DNA from: JAJECS01 sp965198185
GTDB taxonomy: Bacteria > Chloroflexota > UBA11872
Length of the DNA stretch: 64,000 nt
Assembly: GCA_965198185.1 (NCBI GenBank)
Contig: CBDAOU010000002.1
Coordinates: 806,001 to 870,000, forward strand
Direction of reading: 5' to 3'
A program made the position numbers and the translations under genes. Shown here one piece after another: positions 19,507 through 27,740 of this stretch; positions within the stretch are counted from its first letter, which is position 1; each line of letters opens with the position of its first letter. The notes under the pieces were generated by a model. It was not told the DNA's origin. It ran no database searches and was given only the letters and a program-made list of their open reading frames with translations.

Positions 19507-21603
19507 CTAGGCCAGATGCACCACTGCGTGCTTCCAGGCCGGAATTGTGAGCTCGAATCCGTCGTCACCGAGGGGAAGGTCCGCCTTGGCGAGCAGATTG
19601 CGTGCCGACCGAATCGAGTGGCGCGGGCGCACGGTCACATTGGCCGCGGAGCGCTCGAGATTGAACAGAAAGGCCACGTCACCACCGATGGCCGAACCGC
19701 GAACCACCGGCACGACGCCCGATCCCTCGATCGTCAGCGGCGCCTCAATGCCGGCTGCGCGCACGTGGGGAAGGACCAGGTCCGGGTGGCCGGCGTTGCC
19801 GAATCCGGCCGACAGCGACAGCCCCCACCACGTCAATCGTCCGTCGGCGCTGCGCACGGCCACCGTCTCGCCTTCAAGCGAGGCAACGGCGGTTGCGTCG
19901 CCCTTGGGCTCAAGCACGGCGTAGCCGCATGGAGTGCTGATCGAAATCTCACCCGTGGGCGTCCGAAGCACGTTCCGACCCATGGCGATATCGCGCTCGG
20001 TGATGGCGTTGAAGTCCGCCACTCTCACGCCCACGCGCTCGGCGAAGCCCTCGGGCGGCCCATAGGACGATTGCCCGTCAGCCGAGTAGAGCCCAAAGCT
20101 CCCGTCGGCCACCAATTGCACGTCCGGGTTGGCGCTGAGCGTTTGCTCGATGCGCCGGCGGAGCTCGTCCGTCATCAGCGCCGCGTTGGTCAGGTAGATG
20201 AGGCGGTAGGGCGACCAGTCCATGCCGGGTGACACGATGTCGACCGGAACGCCGTTCGCCCAGAGCGTGCGGTGGACGCCGCGCATGTCGTCGAGATAGC
20301 GGTCGTCCTCGTCGTTGTAGGAGAACAGCTCCTGGGACTCCGAGTGGTAGACGACGGCCACATCCGCTGTGTCGCAGGTGAGCGGCAGGTGCTCTTCCAT
20401 ACCGGCGATCTGGCACAACGCCTCGATGGTGGATTGCCAGCGGGCGGTGGGCTGGCCGTCCAAGGCGATCAGGTTGTAGCCGGGCGACTCAAAGCTGAAG
20501 TACTCGGGACGGTATTGCCAGTACATGGCGCCCGCGCCGCCCGAGGCTAGACACATCCACAACAGCATGGTGGGTTCCTCGGGCGCGGATTGCTTGCGCC
20601 AGGTCACGCCGCCGCCCGACATGCCCGAGTAGATCTCTTCGTTCCACCAGCGACCGTTCTTGCCGACACTGCGCGACCAGTCGTAGCCGAAGGCCCGCTC
20701 CGAAAGCTTGTAGGGGTCTTCGGAGGTCAGCAGGTTGTTGGACGACATGGACATGCCCCAGCTATCGGCGACGGGCGCGCATTTGGTGTCCTGGGGACGG
20801 GGATACCAGGCGCCGTGCGAGCGCTTTTCGTGCACCGGGTCCACGTCGTTGGCGACGTCCATGACCCACTGGAGATGGCCCGCCAGGTTCTCGTAGTGGA
20901 ACTGCTTGTAGAGCAGCATTTCGACGACGTTTTGGTTCGAGCGCGGCGGTTGCACGTCCTCCCAGCGGCGATAGCGCCGCTGCACCCGCGCATTCAGCTC
21001 GTCGAGCGTGAAGCGCTCCTTCAGCCAGGCGTCGTAACGCGCGAGTGTGCTGGGGCAATAGCAGGGCAAGCCGTCGGACGTTTTGCTCCAGGCGGCCGAC
21101 AGCGCGATGCCGTCCCAAAGGCCCCACACCAGCATGGCCGGGTGGTCCTTGTAGCGCCCGATCATGTAGCGCAGCAGCAGCTCGCCGTATTCGCGCCAGG
21201 CCGGATGGTCGTAGCAGTGGATCTGGCTGCCCTGGGGATACGCGGGGCTGGCGCTGGTCAGCGAGACGTGGCCGCGATGGCTGACCACGCGCATGTCGGG
21301 GTGCTCGCGCGTGAGCCACTCGGGGCAGGCGCCGTGCGTGGCCAGCGGCAGGTCGAGCCACATGCGCAGGTCGTGCTTGTGGGCCAGATCGAAGAGCAGG
21401 TCGACGTCGTCAGTCTCGTAGATTCCAGGCCGCGGCTCGAGGTGATTCCAATAGTTGAAGGTGCGAATGACGCGCATGCCGCCGGCGCGGATGCGTGCGA
21501 AGTCCTCGTCCCACAGCTCTGGCTTGGGAACCGGTGCGCGGTAGTACTCCACACCCACCGGAAACGGAACGCCGGGAATGCCGAATTGGTTATCGCTCGA
21601 CAC
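19507..21603 (-). CDS. GH42-like beta-galactosidase family protein with altered acid/base site
   Basis: A 698-residue three-domain protein: TIM barrel (GVEYYRAPVPKPELW, YWNHLEPRPG), a trimerisation-type middle domain (VAVVYHSESQELFSYND) and a C-terminal beta domain. In canonical GH42 enzymes the barrel carries an Asn-Glu acid/base pair after the HPA(V)xxW strand; here that place reads VWGLWDG (Trp163-Asp164). A nucleophile candidate remains in WWNEEIYSG (Glu322/323). The start is GTG at 21603 with AAGGGG upstream. There is no signal peptide. A colinear paralogue lies at 39153 with the same substitution. It may hydrolyse an unusual galactoside or have other chemistry. Confidence 0.82.
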   Translation of the reverse strand: MSSDNQFGIPGVPFPVGVEYYRAPVPKPELWDEDFARIRAGGMRVIRTFNYWNHLEPRPGIYETDDVDLLFDLAHKHDLRMWLDLPLATHGACPEWLTREHPDMRVVSHRGHVSLTSASPAYPQGSQIHCYDHPAWREYGELLLRYMIGRYKDHPAMLVWGLWDGIALSAAWSKTSDGLPCYCPSTLARYDAWLKERFTLDELNARVQRRYRRWEDVQPPRSNQNVVEMLLYKQFHYENLAGHLQWVMDVANDVDPVHEKRSHGAWYPRPQDTKCAPVADSWGMSMSSNNLLTSEDPYKLSERAFGYDWSRSVGKNGRWWNEEIYSGMSGGGVTWRKQSAPEEPTMLLWMCLASGGAGAMYWQYRPEYFSFESPGYNLIALDGQPTARWQSTIEALCQIAGMEEHLPLTCDTADVAVVYHSESQELFSYNDEDDRYLDDMRGVHRTLWANGVPVDIVSPGMDWSPYRLIYLTNAALMTDELRRRIEQTLSANPDVQLVADGSFGLYSADGQSSYGPPEGFAERVGVRVADFNAITERDIAMGRNVLRTPTGEISISTPCGYAVLEPKGDATAVASLEGETVAVRSADGRLTWWGLSLSAGFGNAGHPDLVLPHVRAAGIEAPLTIEGSGVVPVVRGSAIGGDVAFLFNLERSAANVTVRPRHSIRSARNLLAKADLPLGDDGFELTIPAWKHAVVHLA

Positions 21604-21721
21604 GTCAACCCCTTGCTGGGCAGCGCGTTCGCCAGTGGGCGAGCAACGCGTGGAAGCGCGTGGTCAGCATGGTGGTGCGGCCGGCTCGGGCCGTCAAGGG
21701 ACGAGTCGCGGGATGTGCCCA

Positions 21722-21741
21722 CGAGCCGTTGTCGTGGCTCG
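21722..21741. promoter_or_regulatory. Inverted repeat upstream of the GH42-like gene
   Basis: CGAGCC and GGCTCG are separated by 8 bp and flanked by the AT-rich TTGACATAAATACC (21745-21758), unusual in this GC-rich DNA. It lies about 120 bp upstream of the GTG at 21603 and could be an operator or part of a promoter region. No regulator gene is adjacent. Confidence 0.3.
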
Positions 21742-21836
21742 AAGTTGACATAAATACCATTGCCAGGCGAAATGCAGCCGCGACTCGCGTGGGCTGCATT
21801 GACGCAGGGACGAATCAATCCGAGCGTCGCTCCGGG

Positions 21837-22295
21837 TCAAGCCTTGAGTTGAAACACCGCCTCTATGGACAGTGGGACATTGCGCGGCATGGTGCCCACG
21901 CCAACTGCCGAGCGCACGCCCCGGCCCTCGGGCCCAAACACCTCAAGCATCAGCTCCGAGCAGCCGTTGACGACCTCGCCGGCCTGGTCCATGCCCGGTG
22001 CGGCGTTCACATGCCCCAGCATGCGCACGACCCGTTCAATGCGGTCGAGCGATCCGACCACGGAGCGCGCGGCGGACAGCAGCCCAATCCCCGCCGCCCG
22101 CGCCGCTTGTTTGGCCTCGGCGACCGTGTAGTCGGCACCCACCTGACCCGGACGCCAATCGCCTCCCGGTGAGTGACCCGAGACCCAAACCAGGTCTCCC
22201 GTGACGACGGCTGGGATGTAGGGTGCGTCGGGGAGCGGGGGCGGCAGGTCCGACAATTCGATGCCCAAACCGGCAAGTCGGTCTTCTGGGGACAT
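21837..22295 (-). CDS. RidA-family (YjgF/YER057c/UK114) protein
   Basis: A small trimeric-fold protein of 152 residues. Family marks are GDLVWVSGHSP, the TVAEAKQAARAAGIGLLSAA helix and the C-terminal VPLSIEAVFQL. RidA members hydrolyse reactive enamine/imine intermediates, but in this longer subgroup the Arg normally found in the CxVR motif is not obvious, so deaminase activity is uncertain. ATG at 22295. It diverges from the PH-domain gene; the shared upstream region has a small palindrome at 22361-22379. Confidence 0.82.
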   Translation of the reverse strand: MSPEDRLAGLGIELSDLPPPLPDAPYIPAVVTGDLVWVSGHSPGGDWRPGQVGADYTVAEAKQAARAAGIGLLSAARSVVGSLDRIERVVRMLGHVNAAPGMDQAGEVVNGCSELMLEVFGPEGRGVRSAVGVGTMPRNVPLSIEAVFQLKA

Positions 22296-22360
22296 GGCAA
22301 GTGCTCCAGTGCGTGAGCGGCTCGCCGGAGTCTAGCGGCGGCGGGAATCTGGTTTCAGCC

Positions 22361-22379
22361 TTGCCGTATACAGTGGCAA
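22361..22379. promoter_or_regulatory. Palindrome between divergent RidA-like and PH-domain genes
   Basis: TTGCC and GGCAA arms flank GTATACAGT, which includes a -10-like TATACA. The symmetric site lies 66 bp before the RidA-like start and about 95 bp before the PH-domain gene, so it could act on either. The arms are short. Confidence 0.25.
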
Positions 22380-22474
22380 ATGGCCAGCATCCAGCATGCG
22401 TTTGTTCGGCGCTCGGACATGTAGTGCCGGCAATCAGCGCATTTTCGACATGGAGACGCAGGGGGGATGCAGTG

Positions 22475-23029
22475 ATGGGATCGGAACCGTTTGACCAACC
22501 CGGAGCGACTGGACAGACGCTGCGTGACGCCGAGTTCGACCGCCGGGTCATTGCCTATTGGCGGTGGCTGATCTCAATCTACCTGGCCGTCACTATTGTC
22601 GGGATTCCGCTCATCCCGTTCTGGTTGCTCTTTAGCCTCTGGTTCGCCCCGGAGTATCACCGGCGCTTGTCCGCGCGACTGACGACGCAGGCCATCGAGC
22701 TCCGCAAAGGTGTCTTCAACCGCCGCGAATCCACCATCCCGCTGAATCGGATCACCGACCTGCGCCTGCACGACGGGCCGGTGATGCGTCACTTCAAGCT
22801 GCGCGGCTTGCGGGTGGAGACCGCGGGGCAGTCGGGCCAGTACGCCAGCAGCGAGGGCGATCTGATCGGTGTGGTGGATGCGGAAGAGATTCGCAACGCG
22901 ATCCTCATGCAGCGGCAACGAGTGCTGGGCGCCGAGCCCGATGAAGACGCTCCCAAGGCGGCCGCAGGCGCCACCGAGATCCTCACCGAGATACGAGACA
23001 TCCTGGCACGGATGGAGGTGAAGGAGTAG
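22475..23029 (+). CDS. Membrane-anchored PH (bPH2/DUF304) domain protein
   Basis: A 184-residue protein with two closely spaced hydrophobic segments (about residues 30-58, WLISIYLAVTIVGIPLIPFW and LLFSLWF), followed by a bacterial PH domain: LTTQAIELRKGVFNRRESTIPLNRITDL and LRVETAGQSG. An acidic, helical C-terminal tail follows (ILTEIRDILARMEVKE). YdbS/YdbT-type proteins of this class sit in the membrane and are linked to envelope stress or small-peptide export, but no role is proven here. The start is ATG 22475 or the adjacent GTG 22472, with a GGGGGGA track upstream. It stands alone. Confidence 0.78.
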   Translation: MGSEPFDQPGATGQTLRDAEFDRRVIAYWRWLISIYLAVTIVGIPLIPFWLLFSLWFAPEYHRRLSARLTTQAIELRKGVFNRRESTIPLNRITDLRLHDGPVMRHFKLRGLRVETAGQSGQYASSEGDLIGVVDAEEIRNAILMQRQRVLGAEPDEDAPKAAAGATEILTEIRDILARMEVKE

Positions 23030-23060
23030 CCGCATCACTCCTGGTCGCCGAATCTGGTCT

Positions 23061-23078
23061 CCAAGCAATTGCGCTTGG
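23061..23078 (+). terminator. Possible stem-loop after the PH-domain gene
   Basis: CCAAGC and GCTTGG pair around AATTGC, starting 31 bp past the stop codon. No T-run follows, so intrinsic termination is uncertain. Confidence 0.3.
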
Positions 23079-23129
23079 TGCAGGCGAAACGCCACGCGAG
23101 TCTCCGCCGGCGAGCACCAGGCTGCGTCG

Positions 23130-23140
23130 TACACTGTGTA
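23130..23140. promoter_or_regulatory. Candidate operator/promoter of the VapBC-type pair
   Basis: TACACTGTGTA is a palindrome around a central base and overlaps a -10-like TACACT. It lies 25 bp before the antitoxin start. Autoregulated toxin-antitoxin promoters commonly carry such a site for the RHH antitoxin; this is inferred from position. Confidence 0.4.
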
Positions 23141-23164
23141 ATACAGCAAGGCTTGGGGACTTGA

Positions 23165-23425
23165 ATGGGCGTCAGAACGGTGCGGCTTGACGAGCCGGCA
23201 GAGCGCATACTGGCCGCCGTGCGCAAAAGGACCGGACTGACGATTTCGGACGTGCTCAAGCGCGGTCTGCACGCATATGCGGCTGCGTCGCTGGACGATG
23301 CGGCCGCGACACCGTACGAGGTATATCGGAGGCTTGATCTCGGGCCAGGTGGGTATGCGACGGCTGCGGCCAGGGATGCGAAGGCCGCGGTCGCCGAAGC
23401 TATCGCAACGAAGCACCGGCGGTGA
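23165..23425 (+). CDS. Ribbon-helix-helix antitoxin of a PIN-toxin pair
   Basis: An 86-residue protein with a CopG/RHH-like start (VRTVRLDEPAERILAAVRKR, then TGLTISDVLKRGLHAYA), expected to bind DNA as a dimer. The Ala-rich C-terminal part probably wraps the toxin. Its stop overlaps the toxin start by four bases (GTGA), the usual arrangement of VapB-VapC pairs. A palindrome upstream at 23130 may be its operator. Confidence 0.8.
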   Translation: MGVRTVRLDEPAERILAAVRKRTGLTISDVLKRGLHAYAAASLDDAAATPYEVYRRLDLGPGGYATAAARDAKAAVAEAIATKHRR

Positions 23426-23835
23426 TCCTGGTCGACACCGGACCGCTCGTGGCCCTGTTCGATCCAGCCGACGCGGACCATCGTCGCTGCGTGGACACTC
23501 TTCGGACCATTGAGCAGCCAATCGCCACAACCGTTCCCGTGCTGACCGAGGCCTTTCACCTCCTCCGGCCGGCAAGCCTCGGGGCCAGACGCTTGATGGA
23601 GTTCATTGCCGGCGAGGGGCTGCGCGTGCTGTTCCTGGATGACGAGGGCCTGGCCCGGGCCTTCGCGCTCATGGCGCAGTACGCCGACGCCCCGATGGAC
23701 CTAGCCGACGCTTCGCTTGTGGCGACGGCGGAACGACTCGAGCTAGTCGCGGTTTTCACGCTTGACCGCAACGACTTTCACACCTACCGCATCAAGCGCG
23801 GCCACCGGCACGAAGCGTTCGAGGTTGTTGGCTGA
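23422..23835 (+). CDS. vapC: PIN-domain ribonuclease toxin (VapC family)
   Basis: A 137-residue PIN domain. Acidic metal ligands are seen at Asp5 (MILVDTGPL), Glu in VLTEAFHLL, Asp in MDLADAS and the final TLDRNDF. VapC toxins cleave tRNA or rRNA when freed from the antitoxin and arrest growth. The GTG start overlaps the antitoxin stop, so the two are translationally coupled. Full length, with no missing acidic residue. It converges on the GYD gene. Confidence 0.88.
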   Translation: MILVDTGPLVALFDPADADHRRCVDTLRTIEQPIATTVPVLTEAFHLLRPASLGARRLMEFIAGEGLRVLFLDDEGLARAFALMAQYADAPMDLADASLVATAERLELVAVFTLDRNDFHTYRIKRGHRHEAFEVVG

Positions 23836-23904
23836 CGGCAATCTAGCTGGTGAAGCCGACTGCGAGTTTGTCCGACGAAGTTTCAGGCGTGAGCAACGAA
23901 GGCG

Positions 23905-24207
23905 TTAGATTCCTTTGGCCACCTCGGGCCACTGGCTTTCTGGGAACGCCTGCAGCGTCTGGGTTCCGGCGCCGAAATGCTCGCGCAGCGCCAGAATGGC
24001 CTGCGCGCAAGCCACCGCGTCGGGAAACTGCATGACGGCCACGCTGTCGAATTGCCCCATGGTCAGGTAGATCTCCACGAGCTTTCCGCCGTGGTCTTCG
24101 ATGACTTTGCGCGTCTCCGGAGCGCCTTCGCCCAGCGCATCGCGGTAGGCGCCTTCGGCTGCCCCTGAGTCGGCCTGCAGGCTGATCAGGCCAATGAATG
24201 TCTGCAT
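23905..24207 (-). CDS. GYD domain-containing protein
   Basis: A 100-residue small alpha/beta protein. The pattern TFIGLISL near the start, HGGKLVEIYLTMGQFDSVAVMQFPDA and a C-terminal AFPE is that of the GYD family (ferredoxin-like dimeric fold, unknown function). ATG at 24207. It stands alone between VapC and the sulfatase. Confidence 0.8.
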   Translation of the reverse strand: MQTFIGLISLQADSGAAEGAYRDALGEGAPETRKVIEDHGGKLVEIYLTMGQFDSVAVMQFPDAVACAQAILALREHFGAGTQTLQAFPESQWPEVAKGI

Positions 24208-24387
24208 GAAACGTGTCTCCCATCCAAGCTGTTCAACGTGGGGAGATTATGGCACCGGGAACCACAAACGCCGGACCGGATCGCGTGCTCACGGTACGGT
24301 GCATAGGCGAGTCGGCAGGCAGCTGACGAAGCAATTCCAACGCGAGCGAATACACATGCACGCCCGCGGCCTCATACATTGGGGCCT

Positions 24388-25665
24388 ATGGCGCTACCTA
24401 ACGTCCTGATCATTACGACCCACGACACGGGCCGTTTCATTGCGCCATACGGCGTTGCCAGCGTGGATACGCCGAATTTGAACCGGCTGGCGGCCGGCGG
24501 GGCGCGGTTCAATGCCTACACCACGGCACCGCAGTGCTCGCCGAGCCGCGCGAGCCTGACGACCGGCCGCTATCCCCACGCCAATGGAACCATGGGGCTG
24601 ACGCACGGCGAGCACCGCTGGGACCTGCACCCCAACGAGCGCACCATTCCGCAGGTCTTGCGCACGGCGGGCTACCGCAGCGGCCACTGGGGCGTGGAGC
24701 ACGCTGCGCGCGATCCGTTGCGCATGGGCAATGACCTCTACGACGACAGTCGCGACATTGCAGCGATCATTGCCGGGGTTGCCGCGTTCATCGATGCCGA
24801 TCCTGGGCGTCCGTTTGTGGCGCAGATCGGCCTCACCGAGACCCACCGCGTGGACGACCATGGCTTCGGCGGCGGGTCGTTCGACGCCAGGGGGATCACC
24901 GTGCCCGCCTACCTGGTGGACGCTGCGAACACTCGCGCCGACGTGGCGGACTTTCAAGGCTGTGTCAATCGAGCCGACGCGCACGTCGGTCAAGTCATCA
25001 AGGTGCTCGAAGATCGCGGCATGCTGGATCAGACCCTGGTGCTCTTCGTGAGCGACCACGGCATCGCCTTTCCCCGCGCCAAATGCACGCTCTACGACCC
25101 GGGCATTGAAATCTCACTGATTGCCCGGCTGCCAGGATCCGCGCTGAGCGGCGGCGCTGCTCCAGCGGGAATGGCCAGCATCATGGATATTGTCCCGACG
25201 CTGACCGATTTGACTTGCGCGGTGGCTCCACCCGACCTCCACGGCAGGTCCTTGCTCCCGCTGGCGGCCGGCGACTCCGTGGGTTACTCCGAGCTGTTCG
25301 TCGAGAAGACCTATCACAGCTACTACGACCCCATGCGCGGCATCCGAACCGACGGATGGAAGTACATTCGCAATTTCGAGGCCGGATTGGGTGTCGAGGT
25401 GCCTGCCGACGTCGCTGGGGGCGGGGCGTATCGTGACCTGGTGGGCCGAATGGAACCGTCGGTGCACGCGCCCGTTGAGCTGTACGACCTACAGTCCGAT
25501 CCCAGTGAGTGGACCAACCTCGCTGGTTGTCCTGACTATGCAAGCGTCCAGGCTGAGATGGAAGCCAGGTTGGTCAACTGGATGCGTGAAACGGGCGATC
25601 CGCTGCTCGACGGGCCGGTGGCCTCGCCGTTCTATCGCCGGGCTGTTCGAGCCCTCGCTGGCTAG
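24388..25665 (+). CDS. Type I sulfatase (arylsulfatase A-like)
   Basis: A 425-residue alkaline-phosphatase-superfamily sulfatase. The modification motif CSPSRASLTTG has Cys50, which would become formylglycine and perform nucleophilic attack on the sulfate ester. Metal or active-site motifs include THDTG near the N-terminus, LFVSDHG and GYRSGHWG. A C-terminal subdomain ends with ELYDLQSDPSEWTNLAG. No signal peptide is seen, so it is probably cytoplasmic. ATG at 24388 is preferred over the TTG at 24379. A formylglycine-generating enzyme is not in the window, so it must be supplied elsewhere. The substrate could be a sulfated sugar. Confidence 0.9.
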   Translation: MALPNVLIITTHDTGRFIAPYGVASVDTPNLNRLAAGGARFNAYTTAPQCSPSRASLTTGRYPHANGTMGLTHGEHRWDLHPNERTIPQVLRTAGYRSGHWGVEHAARDPLRMGNDLYDDSRDIAAIIAGVAAFIDADPGRPFVAQIGLTETHRVDDHGFGGGSFDARGITVPAYLVDAANTRADVADFQGCVNRADAHVGQVIKVLEDRGMLDQTLVLFVSDHGIAFPRAKCTLYDPGIEISLIARLPGSALSGGAAPAGMASIMDIVPTLTDLTCAVAPPDLHGRSLLPLAAGDSVGYSELFVEKTYHSYYDPMRGIRTDGWKYIRNFEAGLGVEVPADVAGGGAYRDLVGRMEPSVHAPVELYDLQSDPSEWTNLAGCPDYASVQAEMEARLVNWMRETGDPLLDGPVASPFYRRAVRALAG

Positions 25666-25715
25666 GCGTGCCACCATGGCCGTGAGGCCAGCGCCAACCG
25701 GATATGTGACCGCTC

Positions 25716-26444
25716 GTGTGCGCAAGGTATAGCCGTCACTCGAACCCTCAAGTTCTGGCGGACTTCTTCAAGACCGCGCCGCTTGAGGAGGCAGTTGCGC
25801 TGCCTCTGCCGAGCTTCAATGTCGCCCCCACGCAACCGTCGCTGGCGGTGGTAGACGGGCCGCGCCGCCTTGACGTGATGCGCTGGGGGCTGATCCCCGT
25901 GTGGGCCAAGGACGCGAGGTTTGGCGCGCGCACCATCAACGCTCGCGCCGAGACCGTGGCCGACAAGCCGGCCTTCCGCGCCGCGTTTCGCGCGCGCCGC
26001 TGCCTGGTCCCGGCCGACGGCTTCTATGAGTGGACGGGTCCGCGCAAGATGCGCCGCCCGCTCTACATCCGGCGGGCCGACGGTCACCCGTTGGCATTGG
26101 CCGGACTCTGGGAGTGGCACGCTGAGTTTGGCCTGTCGTTCACGATCATCACCACGGGCCCCAGCAGCTGGATGTCGAACATCCATCACCGCATGCCGGC
26201 GATCCTGGAGCCTGACGACTGGGACGCGTGGCTCTCAGGCGACGACAGCGACCCGGGCTGGCAAGCGGCTCTCTTGCGACCGGCGGCTGAGGAGGTGCTG
26301 TCTTGCCACCCGGTCAGTCGCGCCGTCAACGCGGTGGCCAACAACGGACCTGAGTTGATCGAGCCCATTGCCGCACCGGAAACCCAGCCATCACAGAATG
26401 TGGATTCCCAGCCGTCGCTATTCGCAGACGATAATCGCCGCTAA
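25716..26444 (+). CDS. SRAP domain protein (SOS response-associated peptidase, YedK/HMCES family)
   Basis: A 242-residue protein that senses abasic sites in single-stranded DNA by forming a thiazolidine crosslink with Cys2. Cys2 is present when translation starts at the GTG at 25716 (MCARYS); most members read MCGR. Other motifs are NVAPTQ, RWGLIPVWAKD, NARAET, GFYEW and the active-site IHHRMP. The start is fixed by Cys2, which must become the N-terminus after Met removal. It lies 50 bp after the sulfatase, but a functional link is unlikely. Confidence 0.92.
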   Translation: MCARYSRHSNPQVLADFFKTAPLEEAVALPLPSFNVAPTQPSLAVVDGPRRLDVMRWGLIPVWAKDARFGARTINARAETVADKPAFRAAFRARRCLVPADGFYEWTGPRKMRRPLYIRRADGHPLALAGLWEWHAEFGLSFTIITTGPSSWMSNIHHRMPAILEPDDWDAWLSGDDSDPGWQAALLRPAAEEVLSCHPVSRAVNAVANNGPELIEPIAAPETQPSQNVDSQPSLFADDNRR

Positions 26445-26519
26445 TCTACGAGCGGCACGAAACTGTGACCAGGACCGGGCGTTCCCTGACGAGGCGGGGA
26501 TGATCTAGAGGACGAGTGC

Positions 26520-27701
26520 ATGTCTGATCTCCGGACCCAATTGCTCGAGCAGGGCTTTGTCATCATCCCGCGGACCATTCCGCCTGAGCGACTCGACGGT
26601 CTCCGGGCAAGCTTCGAGGTCCTCGTCGGGCGGCAGTTCGACCGATGGCAGAGCGAGCGGGACGCCGCTGGCCAATGGCCGGACAGCTACTTTGCCCGCC
26701 AGCCGCGTGTTCTGATTCAGAGCGTGGTGGACGCGTCAACCGCGGAGACGGTCGAGCTGTGCCTGGACGACAGCACGCTTGGCAAGAGCCGCCGGCTGAT
26801 GCAAGCGCCGCACGCCGCGCCGACGTTGATGTCGATGATGTGCAATCCCGCCGAGGACCACGGCCCGGATCGCTGGCACCGGGATATCCGGCCGTCGGCG
26901 CTGGCGCCGCTGGCTGGATTGCAGCACGACGCCCGAGCCAATGGACCGGCTTATGTGCAGTGGAACATTCCCCTTTTCGACGACGCGGTGCTGTGGGTGG
27001 TTCCCGGCAGCCACTGGCGGGTGAACTCGGACGAGGAGAACCGAGGTCTTGCGCGCGACCCCTCGGTGCCCCTGCCCGGCGGCATCCCCGTCGAGCTGAA
27101 CGCGGGCGACGCCGTGGTCTATCTGAACACCATGCTGCACTGGGGCAGCGACTACAGCGCCAAGCTGCGCCGCACGGTCCACCTGGGCTATCGGGCATTT
27201 GGCGGCGCCATCTATCCGCACGCCCACGCCTTCAACTGGAATCTGGGCTTCACCAGCCGCCTACCTGCGGCGACGCGTCGCCGGTTCGAGGCGTTCTTCG
27301 AGTTGCATGCTGGGGAACGACGGGTGATCGAGGCGGTGCTTCGTGCTGCCTTGCAGCGCGACGCTGATGAGTTTGCGCGTCAGCTGGCGACCCTCCACCC
27401 AGGGGCTGAGGGCCGCATCGTGGCCCTGGTGCTGCTGTCCAAGCTGGTCCTGCGGCTGCCGAGTCTCGCCCAGACCGATGACGCTGGGTTTGACCTGCGC
27501 AAGGACATTGCCGACGCCTTCACCGCCAGCGAGATTTCGGTCATCGGGCACCGGTTTGCCACGCTCGATGCCGCACTGCGCGCGCCGGATGACCACCTCG
27601 TCCCCGGCTTTCAAGACGGCCCGGCGGGCTATTCCTTCAACGATATGCCGGCGGGTTTCGGCGTCGACAAGTTCATCGCCAGCTGGGACGCAGCCGCCTA
27701 A
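26520..27701 (+). CDS. Phytanoyl-CoA dioxygenase (PhyH) family protein
   Basis: A non-haem Fe(II)/2-oxoglutarate oxygenase of 393 residues. The double-stranded beta helix contains the HxD iron motif in RWHRDIRPSA, with the distal His/Arg region near AKLRRTVHLGYR. The C-terminal third (after about residue 250) is an extra helical region not found in the short members. ATG at 26520 is preceded by GAGGA. Substrates of bacterial PhyH proteins vary widely (ectoine, phosphonates, natural products), so the substrate is unknown. It converges on a second PhyH gene, which belongs to a different subgroup. Confidence 0.86.
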   Translation: MSDLRTQLLEQGFVIIPRTIPPERLDGLRASFEVLVGRQFDRWQSERDAAGQWPDSYFARQPRVLIQSVVDASTAETVELCLDDSTLGKSRRLMQAPHAAPTLMSMMCNPAEDHGPDRWHRDIRPSALAPLAGLQHDARANGPAYVQWNIPLFDDAVLWVVPGSHWRVNSDEENRGLARDPSVPLPGGIPVELNAGDAVVYLNTMLHWGSDYSAKLRRTVHLGYRAFGGAIYPHAHAFNWNLGFTSRLPAATRRRFEAFFELHAGERRVIEAVLRAALQRDADEFARQLATLHPGAEGRIVALVLLSKLVLRLPSLAQTDDAGFDLRKDIADAFTASEISVIGHRFATLDAALRAPDDHLVPGFQDGPAGYSFNDMPAGFGVDKFIASWDAAA

Positions 27702-27740
27702 CCACGGAGTTGCGGCGCGATTTACAGCGGCTGCGGTGAC

